From Alentia gelatinosa (taxonomy: Eukaryota > Annelida > Polychaeta > Phyllodocida > Polynoidae): a stretch of DNA of 64,000 nucleotides. Below are positions 12,880 to 24,012 of the stretch, piece by piece (within the stretch, counting starts at the first letter, position 1; each line of letters opens with the position of its first letter). Below the pieces are notes generated by a model, which saw only the letters and a list, made by a program, of their open reading frames with translations, was not told the DNA's origin and made no database searches. The stretch is taken from positions 52,679,950-52,743,949 of the forward strand of contig OX465579.1 in the NCBI GenBank assembly GCA_950022655.1. The letters run 5' to 3'. A program made the translations under genes and the position numbers.

Positions 12880-15350
12880 TTTCCTTATACAATCTGTCCA
12901 AGAATCTAAGTTTCTTGTCTTCTTTTAACATCTTACAAGTAGTCTTTTCTACCAGAATCTTGTGTTTAAGTTCTTTGAGAATGAGAGTTACATCTAGATC
13001 GTTCTCATAGAAAGTCTCCGTCTATGAATGAATGACTTGGCAGGGAGAGCAACAAATTCTACCAACCTGACAGGACTATTGCCATTGAAGGCCAGGCCTG
13101 ACACATATTGGCCTAAAAGGATAGCCCTGCACATAGTAACCAAAATATCTTCCCCAAGAATTCAATGTAGCCACTTTCTGAGGGTATCCCAGAATTCCCT
13201 CACTGCCCTACACTCTGTGAAGAAATGAACAATATTGTCCTCTCTAGTACAGTAGGAACATTCCAAAGAATCCACCACTCTCCTCTGGGCCAAGTTTTTG
13301 TTACACGTAATCGTTCTGTTTAGAACTCTACATTGTAAAGATTGGACTATTGTTTCTTTGGAGACTCGGAAAGGGAGATGTCTGGGAAAACCCCACTCCA
13401 TTTTACCCTTGTTTAAAGCCATGTCTCCACTGTGCGATCCCAGGTACATAGGTACGCCCAGTCTGAGACTGGAGGTACCTTCAGGATCGCAACGCGGCAA
13501 AACGCACAGTGGAGACAGCAAGTTTCCCTCCAGTCTGAGACTGAGCGTACCGGTACACCCAGTCTCAGACTGGAGGTACCGCATGTACCCGGGATTGCAA
13601 GCGTTTTTAGATATCAAACATGTTTGATATTTGGTACACCCAGTCTCAGACTGGGCATACGCTAGGATCGCAAGCGCTCCAGTCGCAAGGGGGGGTTGTC
13701 TCCACACATAATCGATGTTACCTTGCGATCCGAGGTACATGCGACACGCCAAGCCTGTAGCCAAGCCGCTACCTCTAGTCTAAGACTGGAGGTACCGGAT
13801 CGCAAGCCCCCTCAGTCGCAGAGTGGAGAAAGGCCTTTAGAGAATCTAGCTTTCATGTCTAACAGCAATTGATGGGTCCTCTTACTACTCATTTGCAAAA
13901 CATCTTGGGGGGCTTCTCCAGGAATCTTAAACAAAATACATTTACTATCTACGTTACCCCTCTGGGGCTCCAAATCATGTAGCCAGGGGATGGAGGATAT
14001 TATAGAGAACAAATCCAAGAATGATGTTCTGGTCCTATATTTGAGATTAATATTATCACTAGACATTAGTCTGACAATGCTGAATAGGTGTTTGACTTGG
14101 TCAATTCCTGCTTCTGACATATGTCTCCTGGTAGATGGGGGGAGCCCGGCCTTGAGAAACATATTATCCCATAAGCATTCATTGAAACACTCGCAACCCT
14201 CACGAGGAGGGCTGTTATGCAATTGATCCCAAGTACTCATGACTGATTTATAGAAAGCACTATTTGTAATTAGTTTACTTTTGGCATTTCTCTTCAAGAA
14301 TAAGAGGAGAGCTGATTCACCCCTGGTAAACTGGCTCTTGAATAGGAGAGTCCAGCTTTTCCCCTCGTTCAGAACAAGCCTGCGTACCCACTGTACCCGT
14401 GAGGATTGAACCATCATACCCAAATCCTGTAACTTCAGACTCCCAACTCTTATCCCCATAATCAATGTATCATTCAAAATCATAGACGAGTCCCCGTTCC
14501 AGAGAAAGCCCATAACAATATCTCTAAAAACCTTGAGGACTCTATCTGGAACATGGACATTCAAGGCTGGGTAGAGCATCATAGGAATCATCAAGGAATT
14601 GATAACGCAAACTTTGCCTTTTAGAGAAAGATTCCTATGTGCCCAACAATTGGCTATGGCCTGGCATTTGAGCAGTTTATGTGAAAAGTTCCATTCAAAG
14701 TGTTCCTCTAAACTCCTATGACTACTAGAGGTAAGTCTCAGTGGTTTGATTTCCGAGACTTCTTTGAATTTGCCCTGAATTTTGTTACTATGTTTTACAT
14801 CAAAAGGGAGAATTTTGTATTTCTTTTCATTAAGTTTCAGGCCCGAGAAGGCTCCGAACTGATCAATGAGCCATACCCCACGTCTGGGATGAAACCAGAC
14901 TGTAGTTACTCCATTGTTGATTTCACAAGATTCTTGACCTTTGTAAATAAGTCTCACCCAGTCAACAAAATATTCACCCAAGCCACACAATTGTAAACTT
15001 CTAATAATCGCAGGCCAGGTGACAGAGTCAAAAGCCTTCCTAAAATCTAGGGAGACCAGTCCCCCTTCCTCTCAAAGAGGATCTTCCCGGAGAAGAACGT
15101 CCTCAATGATGCAGATGTTGGTGCCGAGAAATCTCCCTTTAATAAAGGCTGTCTGGTCATCTCCTATTAACTGATTGATGACCCTTCGCAATCTGATAGC
15201 CAGGGCATTAGTCAAAATTTTGTTATCAGTGTTTAACATAGTGCTCGGCCTCCAATTCTCTAGATGTTGCTTATCTTCCTGGGTTTTGGGGTTAAGGGTG
15301 ATAATTCCCCTCTTCTGTTCACTACCTAACTCACTCTTCTCCAAGGAGGA
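12880..15350 (-). pseudogene. Dead LINE (L1/Tx1-like) reverse transcriptase with internal deletion
   Basis: Minus-strand pieces give, in order, a fingers region with WRPSTMLNTDNKILTNALA and DDQTAFIKGRFLG (15072-15344), motif A DFRKAFDSVTW (about 15030), NNGVTTVWFHPRRGV, then directly LIDQFGAFSGLKLNEKK (about 14870) and a long thumb/C-terminal domain to about 12900. In intact elements the segment between RRGV and LIDQFG carries the QG block and the catalytic YADD box, so the palm core is deleted. There are stops or frameshifts near 15065 and 15000, a 406-bp insertion at 13424-13829 and stops in the 3' tail. The element is 5' truncated near 15350, as is usual for LINE copies. No endonuclease domain is present. 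Confidence 0.88.
13424..13829. mobile_element. 406-bp palindrome-rich MITE nested in the LINE
   Basis: The inverted termini are TCTCCACTGTGCGA at 13424 and its complement at 13816-13829, with one mismatch (G/C) in 14. It interrupts the LINE C-terminal domain between the codons for ARFSKGL and NKGKMEWGF. Inside are five copies of the near-palindrome CCAGTCT(S)AGACTGG (about 13458, 13530, 13559, 13640, 13776), usually next to GGAGGTACC, and a perfect 20-bp palindrome at 13611-13630. The flanks read AAAGCC and AAGGCC, a possible imperfect target duplication. Confidence 0.72.
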
Positions 15351-15360
15351 GATTAAGAAA

Positions 15361-17463
15361 TGAAACGAAACGAAATGTCTTCAAACCCCTCTGGGAAACT
15401 TTAGGAGGGGGGACTGATACAGATTCTTATCCTACCCCTAATAAAAAACGCCATAGGCTTAACATGGGATTTGTTTATGTCACGGTTGTGACATAAAGTG
15501 TTGTTTATGCCACTACTTTCTGATACTGAAAAAATATGGAAACGGGGTAGGATAAAATCTAGACGCCACTCGTTTGAGTTTGAGCTTATTTATGCCACTC
15601 ATTTCGTTGGCTCCGGAATGTCACGCGTCTTCGATAGAAATATCATGCTAGCCCCAAAGTGAAGCCCAACATGTCTTCTAATTGGCTGAAATAGTGTCTG
15701 GGCACCTAAAGTGGCAGAACAACTCAGCAAATGGATGAACTAAACACTGTGTCTAACAGAGCAGGGGCCATGGAGCAGGGTAAAGGTCAAGACCAATCCT
15801 TCTAAAATAAAGTCACAATTCCAAGAAAAATGTTGCCCCATTACTCCTATATCTATATTCACAGGAAAGCCCTTAATCCAGCTTTCAGAAAGTATATATG
15901 ATGATCAGGGGCTTGTTGAGAACCATTTGAACAACAATTATTGAGAAAAGTAGGCTATTGTTTTCGCACTGTGTGACGGTCACCGCGCGCGTTGCTTCAT
16001 ACATGCTTGGAGAATGTGTTATGTTATAACCTCGAAGCCAATTGTCCACTTCCTTATTTTCTTCCCTGTGTATTTTTCCAAAATATAATGAATATAAAGC
16101 TTGATTTCTTTATCAATTCATTAGCTAGGAATATTTCATAGTACATATAGGTATGTCTGCTTTTAGAACCTACATAGAACAGAAGTACTTGGTTTGAGGC
16201 ACCCTTTTAACCCAACCAACCACTATATCATAGCTTAGCACAGACAGGGGTTGGTTGCCAAACTAGGCCGAGTCCGGCTTCATGCCTATAGAGACACACA
16301 GGAATCACACCTAGAATGTGAACGGTAACCAAGCAGATAAGGTGTGAATCAAGTCTGTGCAAAAAGGTCCATTGGCAGATATTGTGTCACTTTGGGTGAA
16401 AGCATCAATCAGAATTGTCATTGATTTTGTCATTGATGTTCAGAAAGTCAGTCATGGAGAGTCGATACCTTATGATAGTATTCCCATGTCACCAGGCCAT
16501 TATAAACTATTTCACTTTTGATTACAAGTCTGTACCTACATAGTTGTACAACAGTTGCAATTATGGCAATATGTGTGCTGAATGTTTCTAAACAATTGAC
16601 ACATAAATTGGGTACCCATAGAACGTCCAAGTTTCAAAATAATTCCTATGCCACCACGCCTTAATGAAATATTTAGTGGTCGTTTCAGCTCTATACCTAC
16701 CCAGAATAGTTGGAATTACGGCCCGAGATTATGTTGGGCGTTTCTAAACAATTGGCACAAATTGAGGACGCTGGAAGCCTGCGCTTCTACCCCAAATCAT
16801 GACTGGAGATGTGTAGGCTTCTAGCTTGCATATTGGGTGACTTCAGTAGATTCCTGAGGTTTAAAGAGCCGACTGCCACGACTGTGGCGTTCGTGGTGGC
16901 ACAAACGGAACTGGAAAATGATGCTAAGACACTAATTGATAGGACAGTAGAGGCGTGTTTCTAATCAAGTCATCCATGTTCGTGCTGCAGGCAATTAATT
17001 GTGTATGAACGTGGACACTTGCTCCATGTAAATCCAGCAATCCCGATTGTCAAGAAAATCCAAGGGGCTGTCCATAAATGATACCATGCTATGTTTCACT
17101 CCCTACCTCCATACCGCTTGTCATATGTTGCCATGCGGCCCTTGACCCCCGCCCCCTCCCCCTCTAAAAATGCGGACATGAGGACCCCTCCTCCCAAAAC
17201 GGCCCCCAAAGTACAATAAAAACTATGAAAAAATGCATATTATATCACAAAACAAACAACTCATGATTGGAGGTGGTATTTAATGATATTTGTTGCTTAT
17301 ACATGAGTTTTGACACATATTGTTATAAATATTGACGAAGATGACAATAAAGTTGGTGTCAAAAATACCAGACTTCTGTCTAAAGTGATTGGTTGTGGTA
17401 TGCTGGGCGCTGCTGTAAGACACCAAGCCTCAGCATCTGTAGTTTGACCAAAATGTCTGTCTC
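15361..17463. other. Non-coding stretch between two LINE fragments
   Basis: No gene was recognised. An inverted pair TATCCTACCCC / GGGGTAGGATA lies near 15427 and 15556 and may bound a small decayed element. A diverged duplication of about 130-150 bp lies at about 16490-16760. An AGGGGCTGTCCATAAATGAT word near 17065 resembles common MITE termini. Confidence 0.5.
16490..16760. repeat. Diverged tandem duplication
   Basis: Two adjacent segments of about 130-150 bp share the same order of words: CACCA-GCC, CTATACCTAC or CTGTACCTAC, TAGTTG, TTTCTAAACAATTG and CACA-AAATTG (first about 16490-16620, second about 16645-16760). Substitutions are numerous, so the duplication is old. Confidence 0.5.
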
Positions 17464-18080
17464 TTACAATACAGAGACATAAGACATGATACAAGACTGA
17501 AAGTCATCAAAAGACATGCTAGTCACCCATGGAATACCATTATAAACTTTAGCCCATGTCGAGTCATCACACTTGACCTGGTATACAGCCTTAATCTCAT
17601 CTTTTGTCATAAATTTTTTGTTCCGTATCAGATCTTGGACCTGAACTATGCCAGCCCTTTTCCATGTGCGAATAAGCATTATCTCTACATATCCCAATCC
17701 CAGGAAATAAACATGTTGTTCAAGAGAGGGTCGTTCTGTTTCTCTCTCTCACTCATTGGGGGCTTGTTGTAAAGGACTTTCCATTGTCTGATAATTTCCT
17801 TATAAAACATTGGTAGTTCAGAGGGAGCCTTGAATTCCACCTTCTCCAAAAAGAATTCCCAAATGAAAGTATTAATACCAGCAAAGACCCAGAAGAACAA
17901 CGTCCATGGTAAGAAATCATCTTTACATAAACGCGAAATCCATTTATATCTGGACACCTCATACATAGTTTTGATATCCAACAAATTCAGACCACCCAGC
18001 TCCATTGGTTGTCTGAGTACCTTGAAGGACACCTTACTACTCTTACTTCCCCATATAAAGAGAGCTAGTAACTTACGTTA
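17464..18080 (-). pseudogene. LINE 3' fragment (C-terminal reverse transcriptase region), frameshifted
   Basis: Minus-strand frames 17685-18032 and 17464-17697 together read as the domain downstream of the reverse transcriptase core of an L1/Tx1-like LINE. The typical words are LRQPMELGGLNLLDIKTM, SRYKWISRL and, after a frameshift near 17690, TWKRAGIVQVQDLI, MTKDEIKAVYQV. The preceding residues ALFIWG (about 18055) also fit. It is related to, but clearly different from, the copy at 12880-15350. No catalytic motif is present. Confidence 0.8.
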
Positions 18081-18426
18081 GAGTAAAACAGGACAATAGG
18101 TAGATATGAGGGAAAGGAGAAAGACAAAAGCATATTGTGTATGGCCATTCTGAATTTATTTTTCAACGTAGATATTGTGATTATTTTTAATAAGTTGGTA
18201 ATAAAATGTGGATCAATATAGAATGTCAACAATAGGTTATACACATATTATTCCGAGGGATGAACACTGGTCAACAGGACTAATTTAAAAATAAGGATAT
18301 CTAGGTTAGTAATTCAAAAAACTAGAAGTAAATGGTATGTTCGTCATTGATAAATTTCAGCATAGAATTATAGATAAAAGAACAATTAAAAGATTGGGGT
18401 TTATTCAGTCTGTGGATAATTCACTG

Positions 18427-18663
18427 TAACCCACTTGTACACAGTTAACTTGTTTCTACAACAGGATGTCTAGTATCCAAATGCATCAAGCCCCAGTAGG
18501 TCAATGAGATATTTCGGTGTCTATCAATTGACTGGTCATGGTCAGCTGGGTATGCCTCTAAGACCCTGGGACACTGGCCCTCTAGTCCTTTCCAAATGTC
18601 CCAGTGTTAGCAGACAGATAATGAGGGAACAGTTGTGTTTTTTTTGTTTTGTTTTTGCAGCGT
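18427..18663 (+). repeat. SINE-like dispersed repeat, copy 2
   Basis: The block order is the same as in the copy at 5399-5632, including AACCCACTTG, GGTCAATGAG, GGTCAGCTGGG, CCTCTAAGACC, GGACACTGGCCCTCT and a T-rich tail before GCAGCG. Copies differ at many positions, so the family is not recent. Confidence 0.6.
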
Positions 18664-19662
18664 GTGGCCTGCGCTAAAAAAAAGTTGATACAAAGGCTGT
18701 GGCAAAGTTCCTGCCTGCGGGAGGGAAAGTGGGGAGAAGTGGGTGGGAGTAGGTGGGTGGTTGGGTGGGGTAAAATATGGGAAGGGAATGACATCCCTCT
18801 CACGATTTGGAAATTTAAAAAAATAAATGGTATGTGCAAATCAGTATTTCCGGTGAGTTTTGGTCATATTACAAGCTTATATACTCAGTTTTTTTAAATG
18901 TTTTGGTTTTAAAAAGTTTTTTTAACAAATATTTATCCTGATCAGAACTGCATCTAGTCAAGCAATAAATCCCTAGACTTTCTTGGTAATGAAATACAAC
19001 ATCAACTTGACTGTGAACTTGGTCTCTTTGTCAGCAGTCTAAAGGCATATCGGACAATATGAAAATTATGACCCATGTAATTTTCCTGAAAATTGAATAT
19101 GATGAGCTCAAAGTATTCTAGAAAACATATCTAAATTAAAAATCGGGGGTCACCGCGCTAGGTTTTGATTATGAGATTCACATTGTGGTAACATAATAGA
19201 ATATATATATATATAGAAATCTTATAAAGTTGCTTTTCACATAGATAGTACAACACATGTCACTTTCTTAAAACTTTCAGAGGATATACCTTATAATAGG
19301 CCTACTAGATATTTCAGCTTTAAAAACGATAGGTCATCATCCTTGTTTTTGAGAAAATTGAAGAAAACCATATTTTCAGTACATTCCTTTATAATTCAAT
19401 CAATTGCAGATTGGCTTAATTTACCTATTAGGATTTGATAAACTGGAAGAAATGTCGTATTAACTCATTTTGAGGTAGAATCCTACTAAAGTAATCAGTT
19501 TTGCCTGATAATCGACAATATTTAAAAATCACTAGGTGCAACCCCGTGAACTGTAGGATATGCCTTCAACATGTTGCAAGTCTCATCCGAACTCACTATT
19601 AAACTTAATGAAACAGAAGGAATAGAATGTATTTCGGACACACAAGCAAACCTGTACTTACA
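18664..19662. other. Non-coding AT-rich stretch
   Basis: A G-rich segment (GTGGGTGGGAG-like, about 18730-18770) and a short AT dinucleotide run near 19201-19213 are the only features. No coding region or transposon terminus was seen. Confidence 0.55.
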
Positions 19663-21232
19663 CAGGGGCGTCAGAACGTTTTGAAAGTGGGGGGGCAAAG
19701 TAAAAATTGTTGACTTTTTTTGGTATGTAGTCAGACATTGAGATTGACCTGTCCCATTGGATTTAACATATAAATCATCAAAATCTGAGAAAAGTCAGGT
19801 CTTTACCTTCATTACATGCGAAAAAGTCAGATTTTGATATTTTTCCTCGGTGAAAAGTCAGGGCTAAGCCATCATTCTTTTCATATAATTTTTTCCGTTC
19901 CGATGACGGATTAATTCCGCGGTTGGGGAATTTTTTTTTTAGCCATTTCTTAGCCATCATTCCACTGTAAAAGGTCAGACTTTGACACTTTCCCACAGTA
20001 AAAAGTCAGGGTTTAGCCATCATTTTGCAAGCTAAAGAGTCACACTTTGATATCTTACTACTGGGAAAAGTCGGGGCTTAGCCATCATTGCATGCTAATA
20101 AGTCAGACTTTGACATTTCCTACTGTGATTAGTGAGGGCTTAGCCATTATTGCATGGTAAAAGGTCAGACTTTGACACTTTTCCATGGTGATAAGTCAGG
20201 GCTTAGCCATCATTGCATGCTAAAGAGTTGGACTTCAACACTTTCCAATGGTGAAAAGTCAAGGCTTAGCCATCATTGCACAGTAAAAGGTCAGACTTTG
20301 ACACTTTCCCACAGTGAAAAGTCAGGGTTTAGCCATCATTTTCACACTAAAGAGTCACACTTTGATATCTTACCACAGGGAAAAGTCAGGGTTTAGCCAT
20401 CATTGCATGTTAATAAGTCAGACTTTGACATTTTCCACCATGAATAGTCAGGGCTTAGCCATCTTTGCATGCTAAAGGGTTAGACTTTGACACTTTTCCA
20501 CGGTGAAAAGTTATGTCTTAGCCATCATTAAATGCTAAAACGTCAGACTTTGACACTTTCCCATGGTGAAAAGTCAGGGCTTAGCCATCTTTGCACACTA
20601 TAGAGTCAGATTTTGATATTTTACCACGGTGAAAAGTCAGGGCCTAGTCATCATCGCATGGTAAAGGTCAGACTTTGACACTTTTCCACGGTGAAAAGTC
20701 AGGGATTAGCCATTATTGCACGCTAATAAGTCAGACTTTGACATTTTTCAGTGGTGAAAAGTCGGGGCTTAGCCATTATTGCACAGTAAAAGGTCAGACT
20801 TTGACACTTTTCCTCGGTATAAAGTCATGTCTTAGCCATCATTGCATGGTAAAAGGTCAGACTTTGACATTTTTCCTTGGTATAGAGTCATGTCTTAGCC
20901 ATCATTGCATGGTAAAAATTTTCATGGTGAAAAGTTAGAGTTTAGCCATCATTGCCTGCTAGAGAGTCAGACATTGACATTTTTCTGTGTTGGAAAGCCA
21001 AGGCCTAGCCATTGATACACGATAAAGACTTTGACACTTTTCCACAGTGAAAAGTCAAGGCTTAGCCATAGTTTTATGCTAAAAAGTTAGATTTTGACAT
21101 TTTTCGATGTTGAAAAATCAAGACAGTTTTACACTTGATTGAGTTAATTTGAAGGTGCTGACTTTTTTTGGGCTGGCAAAAAAGTGGGGGGGCGGCCGCC
21201 CCCCCCCTGCCCCCCCTATTCTGACGCCACTG
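19663..21232 (+). mobile_element. TIR element (1570 bp) filled by a 63-bp minisatellite
   Basis: The left terminus CAGGGGCGTCAGAA and the right terminus TTCTGACGCCACTG (inverse complement CAGTGGCGTCAGAA) match in 13 of 14 positions. The element is bracketed by TTACA at 19658-19662 and TTACA at 21233-21237, a 5-bp target-site duplication. Subterminal G-rich (left) and C-rich (right) runs also mirror each other. There is no transposase, so it is non-autonomous. The core is a tandem array with a 63-bp unit. CAG-starting termini occur in several superfamilies, including hAT-like elements, but the 5-bp duplication does not fit hAT (8 bp), so I leave it unclassified. A truncated relative starts at 11809. 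Confidence 0.85.
19780..21130 (+). repeat. 63-bp minisatellite, about 21 units
   Basis: The unit begins GTCAGACTTTGACACTTTTC, continues with CACGGTGAAAAGTCAGGGCT and ends with TAGCCATCATTGCATGCTAAA. Starts at 20164, 20227, 20290 and 20354 show spacing of 63-64 bp. Units differ by about 5-20 percent and a few are truncated (for example near 20925). Because 63 is a multiple of three, some frames stay open for several units and give a 21-residue periodic translation; there is no other sign of coding. Confidence 0.9.
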
Positions 21233-21237
21233 TTACA

Positions 21238-23065
21238 TTTGTTCTACCAATGTATATTGTAATGCCTAAGTCCATAGACTTACAAGTTACAGCCCCAAAA
21301 CAGGTTCATGCTTATTATCAAACTTCTAGGCCCCCTATCATAAAAATACAAGTAAAAGGTATATATCTGCTTTTAGTCTATTTTAGAGTATATCTCTACT
21401 CTGTCTTGCCAATCTAAGGCCCTCCAGCGCATGGTCGCCGGAGTAGGCTACCTGATACATAGTTTGGCATCCAACCCCTTCTGCGTACCTGATACACCGA
21501 TGCAGCCAAATCTCACCAGACGTCGTGCATTCCTCAATACCGTGAGCGCCTCCCAGTGGTCGTCAATGAGACCAAATTTCACACTGCACCGCTCCAGTTT
21601 ATCGCAACGCAAAACCTTTTGCCGTAGTATGCTTGAGCATTGCAGTGTGACCATATTTCCCGTACTGCGCCACTCTGTAGGGTCTTCGAGCGTTGCGGTG
21701 TGGCATTTTTCACATTGGTCACGTGATAGCTTTCACACTCTTCAAGCACATAGTCAGTGTTAGTAACCTTCTCTATTGAGTGTATAGATATCTAACTAAC
21801 TGCACGAAGAGCCGTTGCTGTGGATAGTAACAAGCGGAGCGTCAAAATGGCGGACTATTGACATTTAGCTCTGTCAGCGATGAAAAATTTTCAGTAAGTC
21901 CTGCAAATCTTAAATAGAATAGTTTGAGTCCGACGCAAAGAATTTAATATTAGTCGTTATGTTCTCTGCTTTTACATGACTCATTTCAGGTCTATCGTAA
22001 GTTTGTGTGTGCCTTTTTCAACGAACTATTTCTAGTTTAACTGCCTTTGGCCCTGTTGCTCGTGTTATGCCTTATGGTACATGGTCATTGTTTTTATGCC
22101 AGTGTTATGATCCCAAAATTTGATCATTAAACTTAATTCAAGTTAAAATCATTTTAAACGGCTGCTACCATTAGAGTCATTCTTAATGGGTCGAAGTAAC
22201 CGGTAGATCATAGTAAGACATGACCGAATTTGCCCTTACCATATCCAGACATCTTATCTTTTTCGGAAATCCGAACTTTTTCGACACCCCAAGGCCAAGC
22301 CACAGCATGGGTCATTTTTTAGTTCAGCCTTCAGAAGTATACTTTTTATCAGTTGGAAGAGAAAATAAGTTGACGGACTATCTAAGCCCTCAGTTGAAGG
22401 TGTAGAATAGCTGAACATGGAGCATAGGAGGCCCCCAAAACGCTGTCACATTTTTCCTGATATATCTGTTCTTTCCAAATTCCATGCATGCATGGAAGTC
22501 ACTCTTGACTAAGTAGATCACATGAAAAATTTAAAATGCTCTATTTACAAAAATGTGGTATTAAAATGATGCAGCTCAGTGATATAATTCCCATGCTATT
22601 TAAATCGTGACTATAGCTGTATTGGTTCAAAAGTTATCCAGGAATTTAGCCTTGAAAAATGGTGGGTTTTTTCTTCACATTTACTATTTAGAGGATTTCC
22701 TATGATCACCTTCATTCCTCCTGGTATTGACTGGAATCTTTAATTTGGAATAAGTTTGGAATTAAAAACAATATTAAAAGGAAATAAAAAGGTATGTGTA
22801 ATGGTAGGGTAATTAATGCTCCATTATTTATTTGCTATTCATGACCCTGACTTCACCTAATTAATTGACCTAGATTATTTAATGTAATTGACCTAATTAA
22901 GATTTAATAGGAATTTTACACAATGCCTTCCATCTCTCAAGATGTCAATAGAGTAATTGAATAGCATCTAGATATAACGTATTCACATTCAATATGTTAT
23001 TCTACCTGTTATGAGAGCGGATACTATCATGGCAGTAACAACGTTGTAACTCTGACTCGAATAAT
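21238..23065. other. Non-coding stretch
   Basis: No conserved protein or RNA was recognised. The open frame at 21431-21763 (110 codons) and its antisense partner have no motif. The rest is AT-rich, with direct short words around ATTAATTGACCTA near 22860-22900. Confidence 0.5.
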
Positions 23066-23323
23066 AAAGAAGGAACCAACAAGTTTTGGTCAGAGTCGTC
23101 ATTCTCCATGCGTTTTATTAGTGATATGCACGAGGCGACAGCCGAGTGAATATCATGTACTGTTCAAACGAGTTGGAGAACAAAAAACTCGTTATGGTCA
23201 AAGTTGTTGTTCTCCAACGCGTTTGAACGTGTGATATTCACCGTGCTGTTGCCCCATTCATATCACTCCACATCAAACCCGTAGAGAACAACAACTTTGA
23301 CCAAAACTTGTTGGTTTTTTCTT
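23066..23323. repeat. 258-bp foldback element
   Basis: The left arm starts AAGAAGGAACCAACAAGTTTTGG and the right arm ends with the complement (ACCAAAACTTGTTGGTT, then TTTTCTT). Inside are mirrored blocks GATATGCACGAGGCGACAG / CTGTTGCCCCATTCATATC and, at the centre, GTTCAAACG-GTTGGAGAACA / TGTTCTCCAACGCGTTTGAAC. GGTCAAAG/GTTGTTCTCC words recur in both orientations, so the arms are themselves repetitive. A foldback-type transposon remnant is the best label. Confidence 0.75.
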
Positions 23324-23559
23324 TAGTGCGATTCACAGGATATAAACGATGGAGAACAGACTGTGATACTCGCAGGGGCATGGATAACGAGATCCCAATG
23401 TTAAGCCTATGGGACAAAATACCAGGGGTTAGGTCAAACCTAATAAGTGTTTGTGGTATGTCTATGTCAATAGTAGTAATAGTATGTGATTCAATGATTG
23501 CGACAGTTCTACCTAGTTCATTAGACCTAGATCGTGTCAGGTAACTAGATCCTTTATCA

Positions 23560-23730
23560 GACTTGAGTTCCCATATGATTGTGAACATTTATTTCTAGGA
23601 AAGACTGGAGTTCCCATCTAATTGTGAACATTTATTTCTAGGAGAGACTGGAGTTCCCATCTAATTGTGAACATTTATTTCTAGGAGAGACTGGAGTTCC
23701 CATCTAATTGTGAACATTTATTTCTAGGAG
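23560..23730 (+). repeat. 43-bp tandem repeat, four copies
   Basis: The unit starts GAGACTGGAGTTCCCATCTA and continues with ATTGTGAACATTTATTTCTAGGA. Copies 2-4 are virtually identical; the first differs at a few positions (CATATGATTG and a CTTGAG start). This homogeneity suggests recent expansion or replication slippage. Confidence 0.9.
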
Positions 23731-24012
23731 GTCAATCCTAGCTATACATAGTCTTCTTTCTTGGTATTCTAAATATAATAGGCAGTGATTGATAATTAAT
23801 TATGAAGGTGTTCATTCTCTCAAAAGAAAGTTACTTATACAAATATGTTTTAAACAATGCGGCTTATCTGTAGTGAGTCTGTCTCCCACCGCAATGCAAC
23901 CACGAATATAGAGAAAGGGGAAGCGGGCCGCGAAAGTTACTGCGGCCTCATCTGCATACCCAGATTTGGCGCTTCTGATTGGTTGACTCATCACGGGACA
24001 GTCATGTGATCC

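Noticed and set aside
13162..13764. 200-codon minus-strand frame as an independent gene
   Set aside because: Its C-terminal 80 residues are LINE tail and its N-terminal part is translation of the palindrome-rich MITE inserted there.
13424..13829. CRISPR-like array of regularly repeated short palindromes
   Set aside because: The genome is eukaryotic, the spacing is irregular, the dyads vary and the segment has transposon-type inverted termini.
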